In this document: positions 42,696-55,672 of the stretch, piece by piece | How the letters are laid out: each line of letters begins with the position of its first letter | Position numbering within the stretch: the stretch's first letter is position 1 | NCBI GenBank assembly: GCA_029378245.1 | Contig: JARKIF010000009.1 | Coordinates: 1,116,001-1,180,000 of the forward strand | Direction: 5' to 3' | From: Roridomyces roridus | Taxonomy: Eukaryota; Basidiomycota; Agaricomycetes; Agaricales; Mycenaceae | Length of the DNA: 64,000 bases | Made by a program: the position numbers and the translations under genes | Notes under the pieces: generated by a model | The model's database searches: none | What the model was told of the DNA's origin: nothing | The model's input: the letters and a program-made list of their open reading frames with translations, nothing else

Positions 42696-42991
42696 ATGAC
42701 CACCTTGACCATGGAGCAGCAGAGAGTCCAATATTCTCGCGACTTGTACGCCTACACGCAAAAACAGCGCGACGCCGTGCGCAGGGGCGAGCCTCGGTCG
42801 AGTCCAACCCGGAAGCACGTCGAGTCGGCCCACCGGGAGCTCGACGAAGACAGTTCACGAACACCGAAAGCAGAGGGGAATGTGACAGGTACGCCGTGAA
42901 CCGCCTTTTTCTTGCATGAATGAAGACCTATTCAACAAGAGCCTTCGCAGGTCTCCGGAGCCGCGTCAGCAAAGCGTGGAGGCGCAGCTAA
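42696..42991 (+). CDS. Small charged hypothetical protein
   Basis: TATA box, ATG at 42696, and a 57-nt-class intron give about 78 residues: MTTLTMEQQRVQYSRDLYAY, TQKQRDAVRRGEPRSSPTRK, HVESAHRELDEDSSRTPKAE, GNVTG|LRSRVSKAWRRS. Highly charged, helical start, no Cys, no signal peptide. Not recognised. The neat TATA box and short leader suggest inducible expression; composition recalls small hydrophilic stress proteins, which is inference only. Confidence 0.6.
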
Positions 42992-43360
42992 AGAGCGGGC
43001 AAGTAATGATAAACGAGGATGTGCGTCCTTCTTCTCGACTTTGGTGCTCATTGCTGATATTTCACCTTGAAGAATCCCGTACCCGCCTGCGTTAATAATA
43101 ATTGTAGCAATAGACAGCCAAGAGCTGCGACCTGTTTTCCGCATTCCTTGTACCATACCATACCATTCAAGTTCTCGCGCCTCTTGTATTCGTTGTGTAT
43201 TTATTCCACCGGATTTCTTTCTTCGCGTCTTGGTCTTCTCCGCCGTTCAAGAGACCGGACGCGGTCGGTGTCCTAGTCTGCGATAGTCGTCGCGCAATAC
43301 AAGATAGTTGTCGCGTCGGCACGTGGGGTTACAGCTCTTCTTTCTGCCCCAAACTTTCGC

Positions 43361-44749
43361 ATGTTTCGCTACGCTGCGCTCGTTCCCAAGCGGCTGGGCA
43401 GATCGCTCGCCACCCATGCAGCCCCTCCCGTCTCGGTCGAGGCGCCTCTCAGGACTTGGGCGCGGACCGAGATCCAACAGATTTACGACACTCCGCTGCT
43501 TGATCTCGTCTTTCGGGCAGCTGCAGTCCATCGCAAGCATCATGACCCCAGCAAAATACAGCTCTGCACACTCATGAACATCAAGAGTATGTCTGCCAAC
43601 GTCCTTGCGAGGCATCCACCACTGATCCTTCGCTAGCTGGAGGATGCACGGAAGACTGCAAGTCGTTTGTAATTCAATTGGTACCCATCATCCTGATTAT
43701 CTGCAGGCTCGTATTGCTCTCAGTCATCGCGGTATTCTACTCCCACAAAAGCATCGCGTCTGGTCGAGCTAGAGCCCGTGCTGGAGGCTGCCCGCAAGGC
43801 CAAAGAGAACGGAAGTACCCGCTTCTGTATGGGTGCCGCTTGGAGAGATCTAGCGGGCCGTAAACGCGGTTTCGACAAGATTCTCGACATGGTGCGAGAG
43901 GTCCGTGGCATGGGCATGGAGGTCTGCACGACCCTCGGAATGCTGTCGCCCGACCAAGCCAGGCAATTGAAAGAGGCGTAAGGCAGTTTAACCAGCGGAG
44001 ATATAGATTGACCTCTTACAGTGGACTCACGGCTTACAATCACAACTTGGACACGTCCCGAGAGTTCTACCCCCAGGTCATCACGACGCGCTCGTACGAC
44101 GAACGGCTGGACACGATCACTGCTGTTCGGGACGCTGGTATCAGTGTCTGCTCTGGTGGTATTCTCGGACTCGGGGAATCAGACGCAGACCGGGTCGGTC
44201 TCATTTGGGAAGTCTCCAAGTGCGTTCGTGTTGCTGCTCACTGGCATTCGCTGACTATTTCCTAGCATGCCTGAGCACCCCGAATCTTTCCCGGTAAACG
44301 CCCTAGTTCCCATCGCTGGCACTCCTTTGGAAGGCAATGAGGTGATTTGCTGTCCGTACAGCCGTCCTTCTCTGAAACTGACTATTGCAGGTTGTGAAAT
44401 ACCATGTTCTCCTCCGCACAATCGCCACCGCGCGCATCGTGTTACCCAACACGATCATTCGTCTCGCTGCTGGTAGAAATACTTTGCCAGAGTCCGAGCA
44501 GGCCATGTGCTTCATGGCTGGGGCAAATGCAGTCTTCACGGGCGAACAAATGCTGACCACTCCTTGTTCGTTATTCTGTTTCTTGCTTTCACCATATTAA
44601 TTCCAACAGGTTCCCCTTGGGACGAGGATAAAGCGATGATGGATCGCTGGGGTCTTTCGGGGATGCAGAGTTTCGAGCAAGTCAGCGTTGCTCGGAAGGA
44701 AAACCTGGTACCGGAGACTGAAAGACTCGATACAGCAGCTGCTGTCTAG
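43361..44749 (+). CDS. BIO2: Biotin synthase, mitochondrial
   Basis: Radical-SAM enzyme inserting sulfur into dethiobiotin. The presequence [20 protein letters not shown] is Arg-rich. Then [40 protein letters not shown], and [20 protein letters not shown] with the three cluster cysteines (Cx3Cx2C). Further: [120 protein letters not shown]. The iron-sulfur motif is split by an intron (43658-43706) that needs a GC donor (T|GCAAGT) to encode DCSYCSQ. Length about 380, normal. No other biotin-pathway gene adjacent. Confidence 0.95.
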
Positions 44750-44826
44750 ATAGCATCAATTAGAGAAAGCTGTAATTGTATTGTGATTTGTATTGATTTG
44801 ACCACAAGGCTTGTAACGAGACCACC

Positions 44827-45816
44827 ATGTCGACCGAGAGCCGCCATGGCAAACGACGCGAAGAGCCTCCGTCCAGTGCTCGCAGCATCCCCATCTTGCC
44901 CCTCAGCGATCACAACTATTACTTCTATCCGCGAGTCCCAAGTGGCAATGTTTCGGACGAGGACGAGGACGATTCTTCCGCCGCCGGGAACTGGGGCTCG
45001 AAAACTAAACGAAGAGCGCGATGGGCTCGCAGAGGCAAAATCACTTCATGGGGCCCAGGTTTCGGGGAATGGGAGGTGTGTCTCATGGACTCTTTTCTTA
45101 CTCCAGTATTGACTCGATGAAAGGAAGAGGAACGCGCTAGAAAGCGGCTGAAGCTACTACTTCCACAAGAGGCGCGCTCGCCATCCCCACCTGCTCTTCC
45201 TCATCTATCGCGTTCCGAGTCGCCGCCAATACAGTCGCCGTACCCTCCTCCGACTTCCCAGCACCCCAGCTACTCGTCCTTTGTGTTGGACAAGGCTGTC
45301 ACGCACTCATTTCGGTCCAATCTGTTGGATGAGCTCGAACATGCCACCAACGGTCTCATCGAAGGTGAAGGGACGATGAAGAAGGCCTTGGGACGGCTTT
45401 GGCAGGTCATAAGCGAGGAGAACGACGCGGCTAGTGTTCCCGCGGTCGTGCCGAAACAAGAGGATGAGGATGAAGATGGGGATGAAATGGACGAGGTATC
45501 GAAACGCGTCGCACGAGCACCCGATCTCACAGCGGCGGCCCACAAACTGTTTCTTTGGTCCTTCTCCAGCAACGGGGGGCCACCGGTCCACGAGCATTCA
45601 CACTTTGCGTCTCCCGAAACGCAGTTGGAGAGTCTGGAGAAATCCCTGTCGACGTTACGGGAGCTGCAAGACGACGGTCGGGAGTACACTGAACGACTGG
45701 AAGAAATACGGGAGGGGTTGGGGGATGTCCGAGCGCAGCGGAACGGCATATGGACATTTGTAAGAGAGAAGGCTGTCGAGGAGCTGCGGGAGATAGCATT
45801 CGCCACTGTAGCATAA
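44827..45816 (+). CDS. Hypothetical acidic/coiled-coil protein
   Basis: Two exons: MSTESRHGKRREEPPSSARS to FGEWE, then an intron near 45077-45125 and EERARKRLKLLLPQEARSPS. The first part has a conserved-looking core IPILPLSDHNYYFYPRVPSG, an acidic stretch SDEDEDDSSAAG and basic TKRRARWARRGKITSWGPGF. The second half is helical: SFRSNLLDELEHATNGLIEG, TMKKALGRLWQVISEEND, and a coiled coil LESLEKSLSTLRELQDDGRE. About 315 residues. No family recognised; nuclear chromatin-complex subunits have similar make-up, but that is inference. Only 88 bp before BLM10. Confidence 0.72.
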
Positions 45817-45904
45817 AGATATGGATATCTGCTAGCGAGTTGTGGAGTGGTCTTGTGCAACGCCGCCAACACGCGACCAAACATTTCTCTCCTTTAGAAC
45901 TTCC

Positions 45905-48900
45905 ATGCCTCTGCCAAATCTTTCGCTGCTCAGTATTCATGATGACCCCGGAGGTCCTTCTAAACGCGCTCCAGACCCCAACTGGCCCCTCCGCAAATAC
46001 AAGGAATATATCAAATCAATTCCATATGCTGCAGAACCGGAGTCCAAGCTGATCGAGATGCTCGAATTCATAGTATTACGCCTGGAACAGTGTGTGACCT
46101 CGCGCGACTACGAGGTGCGACACCGTTGTCTTGAATGTGCATCCCGTGCTGACATCGTGTTGCAAGGTCGGGTTCCTCCAGTGGGACTCGATGCTCTCCT
46201 ACTGGTCGTTGTTGAAGTACCCTATTCCCAAGGTGCGCAGCTCGAAGTCTCCCAAGAATCATATTCAAGCCGCCCTAGGAAACGCGCATCAAGTTGGCAA
46301 AAATTTATTGGTACATGAGCACGACTCCCGGCATGCCTGGCCAAATTATGGCTACGTGCGCCGACGGTTTCAAGAGCCTGACTCAGTCGGTCAAGAAACT
46401 AACCATCAAGGATATGCGTCTCCCATGGCGCCCAGTCTATGAAATCCTCTCCAAGGCAATTATTCTCCAAATGAACATCCGACCTGTTATGTAATTCGGA
46501 CCCTCAGGACTTATTTTTGACAAGACGGCAGTTCGAGTATACTCAGCTGCCATGGGTAATGGGCTATATTGCGGCCAATTCCCGCAGATTCTTTCATCCT
46601 GCTGCCGCCAACGAAATGTTGTCGACTTTCGTCCCGCTCATCAATAACACGGACCTGGATGCAAGTACCTTTCTACTTGAATAATAATTTGCGTCCCTGA
46701 CGGATTCTGCAGTACGTTCTCGCGGCGCAATTCTATCTCCTCACATTCCTCCCTCTCAGTCATCCACAAGCGTATCTGCCAATGCTGTTCAGGATATGGG
46801 AATCAATTAACAGCTACATGTTTGATGAGAGGATGCTCGAATTTCTCGCAAGCCTTTCCGAAATGCATGTCGCGTCCGACGTCAGTGACCCTCGCAAGCT
46901 GGCCGAGCTGCCGGACGATGCAAAATCCGAGGGCGAAGGCCGACCTCAGTGGTCTGAGGATGATCTGAATGCCACATCTGCCTGGCCGGGCATTTACAAG
47001 GACGTCGGCGTGTTTACTGAGCATGAGTGGAGTCTCTTGATGTGTAAATGCATCAACTCGATGGAAATCCCGCTCGCTGATGGCGGCTCTCTCACGACGG
47101 GTCCATCCGCGGACCGCAACGTTGCGGGCGAGATTGGGCGGCTGCCTAAACCCGAGTGGCGAATCCGTGTGTCTTCTCTCCTGAACAGACTAGATCGTTC
47201 CCTGACATGAACTGAACAGAATCTCTCGCAAGGATCATAGTATACTCTATGGCTCCAGACGGGATGCCTTCACCGGCATCTAATGCTCCCACTCCCTTCC
47301 TCACTCCTATGCCTTCAGGAATGAACACTCCCCAGATTCCTACACACAACTCGTTGCGTGATTATCTTTCCGCCCCACTCGGTATGGGACCGACAAAGAA
47401 CAAAACTTACCTGGCGGGATGCAAGGCGCTCGAGTCTTTGTCTCAGATAATTGCCTCTACGGAGAGCTTCTTCCATCCATCGAACTCTGGGCCTTTCACG
47501 AACGATGTGCGTATCCGCTATGGGACCTATTCATCGCCAGGAACTGACACAGACTTTAGCTGGCCGCCTTCATCAAACAGATAGCCTACGACTTCAACCG
47601 ACGTACATGGATCTCGATCCTTCCACCTCCCTTACTCACACATGTACAGGCTGGCTCGAGGAACAACAACCCGAGTGCAAGACACCGACGGTAGGCTGCT
47701 TCTGCCTGCTTTCCACGCTCCTGCTCACCTCCTTTCAGAATCGCCGACTCACGAAACAGATGAAGAGAGAACTCGTCAAGACTTTGCGGACGGTGGCATT
47801 CTTGGCAATGTTCTGCGAGGACTCCAACACCGTTGGTAACATCCAGAGCTGCCTCAAGTCGATGAGCGTCATGGAACCCGATCTCATACTGCACCCTATA
47901 TTGGAGCGGGCATTTCCAGCACTGGAAACCCTCATCGAGGTCTGTTGTATGCCGGGATCAGCGATCAATTGCTGATTGCGAATTTTTAGACCCAACGAAC
48001 CATCGCTGTTATCAAGGCTCTTGGTGCAGTGGCCCCAGCGATCGTTTCACGCAAGGTCTACTATCCTGGAGCGAAACATCTCATTCCGATACTTCAGCTC
48101 CTCATTCCCGGGATAGATCTGGTATGTTTACTTGGCTCATCCGGTGTGTGGTGCTGATCATTTTTCAAGAATGATCCCACGAAAACCTTGCATACCACCG
48201 AGTTCATCGTGGAGGTGGCCCAATATATCATGTTCGCTGACGCGATGCCCGACGATGCCAACGGAACCTCGGCATCTCGGCCAGAGACTCCGTCTAGATA
48301 TGGCATGCCATCCTTCTTTATGGATGAATCAGACAGGGAATTTCCGAGGCTGACCGATGAAGAGGAAGACAGACTCGTGCAAGACACGACGGGGAGCTTT
48401 GCCGATTGGGTGACTCAATTCATTCGGCGTGTTTATCAGCTCCAGGAGAATCTCCCCGAGGAAGGCGGAGGAGCGGCCGAGGTCCAAGTCGTCGATGCCG
48501 TCGGTTCGTTCTCGACTTTATTTTCTCCCGCCCCTACTGAGTTTAATTAGGACGCGCTTGCATGAGCATATGCTCGCATTTGTCTGCCTCTTTGTACGAT
48601 CTCGTACTGAACTTGGTCTATGACTATGCGTCCACGACCGTGCGCTCGAATGCAGTTCGAGGTATCCACTTGCTGATTGAAGCATTGGCCAATGCCAATC
48701 CTGTCAAGTGCCTCGCAAAATTCTTCCCCTTATGCGAGCGCAGTATCAGGCTCGAGTTGGAGAATGGAGCGAGTTCGCTTCGGACGACGGCTGCATCTTC
48801 CCCGATGCCCTCCGACGCCACTCTTCACTGGCGTTCGTGACCTCTTGTTTCCTTGTTCCAGTTGTATGAACTTTTGTCTAGATCTCGCCATCTTACGAGG

Positions 48901-51900
48901 ATGCGTTTTTAAGTAAGCGGCTGTCGCATCAACCTTGGGCTAATATTGACGCGGAACCTCAGCGACGGAAACGCGGTTGGTCATGCCATCTTTCCAGGCT
49001 CGATGGCGCTGAACTTGTATAGATCCTTCCGTACAAGGATCGCCTCGTATCGTTGCTCAAACTTCTCAACGAGAAAACTTTCTCTAATCGCGGCTTTGCC
49101 TGGAGTGGTAAACTCCTGTGCAACGTCCTACTCACGCTGACACATACCTACCCTCTTGAAAACAAGTTCGTCAATCCAGAAGAGTGGAATAGCGAAGGTA
49201 CGTGTCTGAAAAAAATCCGTCTCTTCGATGCCTCATTTCTGGTGGTAAGAATTCCGCCGCAAACACTACCTCTACTGGGGAAAAGTGTACAAGGCGGACG
49301 AAGTGACGGTTTCCTGGCACGTGCCGAATTCCGATGAGATCGACTTTAGCTGTCAGATCTTCAGAGAGTTGGTCGAGCCTGCGTTGAATCTGCTTATCAA
49401 ACTGCTGGAACCGGGTGCGTTCATTTCCCAATTTTCAATTCCTCGCCCGGCTCACAGTTCTCGAGGGGCGGTTCGCAATACGGTGTGGTCCAATGATTTC
49501 TGTCGGTGAGTCTCGTGACCGTGTCGTCGGAACAGTGCATTGAAATCCATTAGGCACCTTTCATTTGTCAGCAACGCCTTCTCTGGCATTCCCACCTTGA
49601 TCAGGGATGTATTCAAGCCGGACGCCCTACGCGCTGCTACCAAGACCAGTGATATCTTGTGAGTCCAGCTCTGACCAACAGTTGCCTTCTGATCCGTCAT
49701 AGAAATGAGATCGAGGAAATGATCGGCGTCATCGAGCCGATGAATTCAGGTTTCGCGCTCACTGATCCCGCGGATCCGCGTTACGCTTATCTCTCTTCAC
49801 TGCGGCGCCGTTTTGGTGAATTCCTCCATGACGCATCCAAATCTTTGTCACAACAAGGCGAAGAAAATACTGTTGATGCTGTTGAAATGCTCGTCAGTGG
49901 ACTTTATGTCAATCCATCATCTGCTGAACCTCTTCTAGATTGAAGGAATCCGGACGTATATGCTGGAGTATGGCGACAGTAAGGAGCAAGGTTGCGAGAA
50001 GAAATACCACTCGGGTATGCGACTTGTTCCATTTCCTTAAATGACCGTTGACTAGCAGCACCCAGAAAAAAATGTGGCCAGACTGATTGCCAAGCAGAAA
50101 ACATGGCCCAGATCCGTGTGGGTTCGACGCGCAAGGTTTTATCATTCTGCAAGATTACGGTGGAATTCCCTCGAGAGATTGCGTGGGCCCCTCGAAGACC
50201 TTTTGATCGACGACCTTGTTGAATGGTCTCTTTGGAATTACGCGACTATTCGCTCGTGCGTGAATACTACTTTTCACTGACTTGGGTATTGAACTTTCTT
50301 TCCAGTTATAGCCAGTCCATATTGGATTCCATTTGTGTCGTATGCACCGTTCGCTGTCCCTTGATTACCCGTGTTTATCGACTGTCCAGGTCTACGACGG
50401 AGTCCGCCGGCGTGCATTCCCGGTGCTGTACCAAGCTCTGGAATCAGGTGACGACGATCGAATGAAGGGTACGTTGCTTGCTGCCAGCTCTTGAAAAGCA
50501 CCGACATCACCAGGTGCATTGTGGACCCTCAATCTCATGAACTTTGGGAAATACGCGGCTTCGGAGCTCACCCTGGCTCCCAAGCTCGTACAAAACTTGT
50601 TCCTCTGCCAGAAGAACGAAAAGGTGTTTACAAGTGCAAATAGATCTTACGTCATCTGATGCCTTTTTCCAGCCTTCGATTCAAGGTACACGATTCTCGA
50701 ATTTAATCCCACTCGCGGTGTTCATTCTTTACCAGACAGCGTTTCTGTCGTGTCAGAGAACTGTGAGCACGTTCATTCATCTTTGACCTCCCTAAACTTT
50801 GGGATCAGGCCTGAACAGCTTGCCCGAACCTTGTTCGCTGGTGTACGATGTGGAAACACCTGAATTGGACGCCATCTTCGCAGGAATCGGATTCAGCCAG
50901 CAGGATCAGCAACTCATTCAGAAGTGCACGGACAACAGGAAACTCCGCGTTCAACTGATGGACAAGTCGTCCGAGGAACTTGTAGGTCGGAACCTACTCC
51001 GTAAACACTCGCTCACGTATAAAAAAAGATGTCAATCGTGTTGGCCGTTGGCAACTCGTCCAAAACGCACTGGAAGTATGAGATCGCCGCCATAAGGTGT
51101 CTTCGTGCGGTTATTAGGCGTGACGCTCCCCTCGAGGCAGATAAGATTCGCTACTTTCTGGAAAAGACGCGCGACAGCAATCCCAGCATGCGCTATGTAA
51201 GTGCACCCTACTGACATTATCTACGTCCCGCTCATTTTTACTAGTATGCGCAAAGAGCTGTAACAGTCTTTGCTCGCAGCTGCTCTCTCACGTGCTTACT
51301 AGATTGTACAGGTCATGAAAGCCCTGCGAAATCTCAAATTGAGGACTTTTTGTCGAAAACCAACCGACTTGATCCTGGGACGTAACCACAACCCTCTCAA
51401 GGAAAGGGTTCCTATCGACCCTTCGCCGGAACTAACCCGCCGATTTTTGGACGCTTACAAAGTCCCACTTGACCTCAAGAATCAAGGCCCGTGAGTACTC
51501 GTGCAGCCCTGGACGTATGATTGCTGAGACATGGCCCCAGCGTCTTTGTTGACAAGGATCCTTTGGGATGGCTGACGTGGAGTCGGAAACAATCTCATTT
51601 CCGAATTCCCGATGCAGTGAAATCCACTTTCCAGCCCTGGGAACCTGCGAGTGAAGCAGCCATCGCAGTTGTGCGCGAGATCGCTCTGACCACTGCGTTT
51701 TGGAAAGAGTTGGGTAAAGCGCGCGCATTGTGTGCCCATGCCATTTACTCATCGTTTCCATCAGGAATGTACTTTGGCGAGGAGAATCACGAAGTGTCCA
51801 TCATAATGGACAATGTTTCCTTGGTCAAGTCCATCTGTGAGGTTCTTCCTGGGCTCGAGGTCTTGTTGCTGATCAATCGTACAGTCCAACTGCTCGAGGA

Positions 51901-54005
51901 TGAGCCTTTCGAGGCCCTGAAAGCCGACTGTGGAGGCCCTTGTGTCCGACAAGGAGCCTGACAAGCAACGCGCACTGGCCGAGTTCACTGCGGGATTGAT
52001 CGGAGGTAAACGCCTACTTATTGTTTGGCCTTCGTTTCTGAAACCGTACAGGCTCCAAGCATTGGCCATTATCCAAACAGGATATGCTGTGGAAATGGTT
52101 CAAGCCGATTATGGCGGATATATTCGGACCGAATCTCAAGACGGATACCGTCTCCATCTGGACTTCCTTCCTGGAGGTATGTGTCCAAATGTTTGTAGGC
52201 GCTGCTTCGAACGATTTTCTAGTACATCTCCTACAACAAAGATCCTAGACGACTCCAGCCATTGGTCGACCACCTCATGAATATCTGGATGGACCTGGAT
52301 TATCAACCCGAGTTGGCATTCGACACGACCAAGCTGCTTTCTGTGCTGAAAGGCTTTGCCGAGACAATCAATTGGAAGTTTACCGGTATGTCGCAGGGAT
52401 TCTACTGAGACCTCGCTCAACCGTGTTTCTAGCATGGACCGATGAAGTTGTGGCACGGCTGCTGGTCGCAACTCGAGCTGACTGAACACGAGGAGATTCG
52501 CAGCTCCATTGCAGACATTTTGGCGTTTTCAAGTAAAATCAAGGCAAAACACGCATTTCCTCTTGGTCCGCAGCCGCTGATGGCATCACAGGCTACACCC
52601 CGGCCATCATTCCCTAGCACCGAAGTCTTCGTCAAGGAGTGCCGCATTCTCCCTGTTGACTATGATATTATGGGCATGCGAGGGTACTATCACAAGGCCA
52701 GGATTGCTGAGCTTGTCACCAAATTCCCCGTCTGGCGAGAGGAACGAGCACCGGGTTCTCGTGCCTTCCAGTCGACGTATGACCGAGTTGGCATCACCGT
52801 CTGCAAATTCTTGTTCCAGTTGCTACTCGATACCTCGGCCACCAGAGTCTTTGATTACATTCTACCTTTGATGGTTCGTTCGCCCCGTTTCCCGCATTAC
52901 ATAACTGAGGACATGCATGCAGCCGGAACTTTTCCGTTTCACTGAAGGTCGGTCTTAGATGTTCTTCATTGTTTTAATGCGAACTTTCATCAGTGAACGA
53001 CAATGAGGATCTTGCCACAAGAGGCAACGACGTTCTTGTTCAGATGTGCGGCGTCAGCCCGCCCAGATCACTCATAAACCCCATCTTCGACGCCATCTTC
53101 GAAGCCATTCAAAACTCGCCGGTTTGTCCTCATCTTTGATTTCACAGCTCTCTTTCCAACTCTTTGTCGCAGTCGTGGAGGGTGCGCATCAAAGCTCTGC
53201 CTCTGGTTCAAGGTATGCGCCTCGTGGTCTTTGAGAATTGCTTCTAATTCTTTGACCAGTGTTCTATTTCCGCCAATTGCCTTTGATCTCGGATGGCAAG
53301 GTGATGGAGATACTCGAGGTGAGTGAAGATTCTCTCTTGTGAATTCGGCTGACATGCGCAGGTTCTGTGCAAATGTCTAGATGACGAGGTTGTGGACGTG
53401 CGAGAGATGGCTGCAACGTTTGTTACATTCTCATTGGCCCCTCATTCCCTAAGATGGTCTCCAGTACACTGTCAGGAATCCTGAGATTGTCTCCTCGACG
53501 ACACATCCTCAAGCTACGGGTATGTTGTCATTCTGACTGTTGTACTCCGGCTCTGAACGTGTTGCAGGATCGATTTGTGCAGCTGATCAAGAAAAGTCAC
53601 ATCCCAGCCCGACAGGACCCGGGATATGCTAGAGGCGTCAGACAACGACATGCTGCTATCCTGGGTGTTTGCGCACTTGTCGACAGCGTTCCGTATACGG
53701 TAGAGAAATGGACGCCAGACCTCCTGACGAACATCCTCGCCGAGCATACATATGACCCGGTGCGTTCCTCTGCTTCGCCGATTTACTGCATTCTAACCAG
53801 TTTCAGGCCCCGATTTCTACTACTGTCCGAAAATGCGCACGCAACTTTAGTCGCACGCATATAGACACATGGCACGAGGACTGTGTCCGATTCTCTGAGG
53901 ATCAGCTCGCCATGCTTTCCAATCTGTTAACCGGCTCTTCTTACTGTGAATTCTCTTTGGTTCTGTTCTCTGATGTTCCACTGAAAATCACTCGCAGACG
54001 CATAA
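45905..54005 (+). CDS. BLM10: Proteasome activator BLM10/PA200
   Basis: Giant HEAT-repeat cap of the 20S proteasome. Over 25 exons spread over 8.1 kb. Recognisable blocks in order: RKYKEYIKSIPYAAEPESKL, QWDSMLSYWSLLKYPIPKD (near approx. 46.2 kb), YWYMSTTPGMPGQIMATCAD, FVPLINNTDLDYVLAAQFYL, RIWESINSYMFDERMLEFLA, LTKQMKRELVKTLRTVAFLA, EEWNSEEFRRKHYLYWGKVY, RVRIKALPLVQVFYFRQLPL and LCKCLDDEVVDVREMAATTL. The C-terminal block GYARGVRQRHAAILGVCALV is the BLM10 signature. The last intron (T|GTGAAT to CGCAG, about 53957-53997) turns the end into GSSYYA-stop, the HbYX motif that docks into the proteasome alpha ring; without it the frame runs on to a meaningless tail. Start MPLPNLSLLSI at 45905. Confidence 0.94.
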
Positions 54006-54201
54006 GCAACATCTAATCTAGATATTGAAAAAGTACCATGTATCATGGAACGGACAGAGTAGCAGGCGGGAGCATGTATATTAGATTTACAATATTTACT
54101 CGGCCATCGCGATTTGATGGTACACTGCCACTGATACCACATTCTAGTGACTAGACAATTCAGCTGGCTGGGCAAACAGGACTCAGGAGAGAAGCACAGA
54201 C

Positions 54202-55636
54202 TCACGGTACATCAAACTCCGTCAGCAGCTTGTAATCAGCCCTCGCTGGAGCCGATGGGCTCTCGAAAACTTTGCGTTTCCTGAAAAGACTTGAGAAACG
54301 ACAACACACTAGTTGGACACTTGCGCACTTTTCTCCAGCAGCTGCAGACGGGAAGGATCCAAATAGATCAGGGTGCTTCGGTAACGGTGATTCACTGGAC
54401 GGGAATAAGATACCAAAAGGACAAAGAACAACTGACTCACGTGAAGTACGGATGTTGCAGCGCCTCTTCAGCAGTTATCCTCCGCTCTGGGTCGTACGTC
54501 AAAAGCGACATGAGCAGGTCAATACCCGCAGCGGTGAGATACTGGAACTTTTGCCGGAATTGAGGAGGTTGCGGGGACGGAAGTGAAAGTGTTTTCGCCA
54601 GAGGCAAAGTAGAGTAGTCGGGCCACGAATTGGATGTTGGCGGCCCGAGGAGCTTGAATATCATAGCCAAAAGCTCCATCTCGCCCTTTGCTTGGAAGAG
54701 CGGCTCCTTCAGGATCAACTCTGCAAAGATGCAGCCCACGGACCACATATCCACCGCAGTGGAATAGGTGGTGGCGCCGAGTAGAATTTCTGGGGCTCTT
54801 GAGGGCCGCTTACTTGTGAACCAACGGGAGGGATTGGAGGCGGACATACCGATACCAGAGGGTGACCACGAGCTGGGTCATGCCTCCCACTCCGACAGGA
54901 TCGCCGTATCGTCTTGCGAGACCAAAGTCTGCCACTTTGATTGTCCCGCGGTTGTTCATGAGGAGATTGCTTGTTTTCAAGTCGCGGTGGAGAATCCAGT
55001 TGGAATGGCAATGACCGACGGCAGATAAAAGCTGCAACATCAAGGTCTTGATTTCTGATTGCAGGAACGGGGACGGCATGAGTGTGAGCAGCGACTTGAG
55101 GTCGTGTTCAATAAAATCCATAACGACAAAGACTCTTGAAACATGTCGGTTGCAAGAAAGGCTGCGCGCAAAGAAACGCACTGGGTCAAAGTATCGCCCA
55201 CCACGACCTCCCGAATTCCCACCACATTCTCATGCCTACACGACATGAGAGCGTTGACCTCCCGTAGGGCTGTAATGGGGAACCCATTCTTTTCTTCGTC
55301 CAACTTCAACTTCTTGAGAGCCACAATATCGCCAGTTTGCTTGTCGCGCGCACGAAAGACAACACCATAGGAGCCCTCCTCGATTTGATTCAGGCGTTCG
55401 TAGCAATATACGGAGCGAGAGGGCAGGATCGGTGGGTGATGCGTACGCGGCGGGACATAGCGACTATGAGCTGGGTGTTGGCGAGGTACCGAAGGCTGGG
55501 CCACGGTCGCGTCTGTTGACTCTGGAGCAGATCTGTGTTTTACACGACGCTTGGGCGGCGGGACCTGAGGAACGGTTGGCTCGTCGTCATCTTCGTCCCA
55601 CTTGGACCGCTTTCTCGAAGGCGTTGAATCTGACAT
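54202..55636 (-). CDS. CDK11: Cyclin-dependent kinase, CDK11/PITSLRE type
   Basis: N-terminal disordered basic region [20 protein letters not shown] then the kinase: [40 protein letters not shown] with the cyclin-binding helix PITALRE (variant of PITSLRE), [20 protein letters not shown], catalytic loop [23 protein letters not shown], and activation loop [12 protein letters not shown]. The APE and lower lobe follow: [60 protein letters not shown]. The tail [20 protein letters not shown] ends KLLTEFDVP after two introns. CDK11 kinases act in transcription and splicing control. About seven exons. Only 36 bp after the next minus gene's stop. Confidence 0.93.
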
Positions 55637-55672
55637 GCAACAATTCCAAACAATGATGCGTCACTACTCTAC

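Noticed and set aside
43361..45816. Biotin or secondary-metabolite cluster around BIO2
   Set aside because: No BIO3/BIO4-type or biosynthetic neighbours are present.
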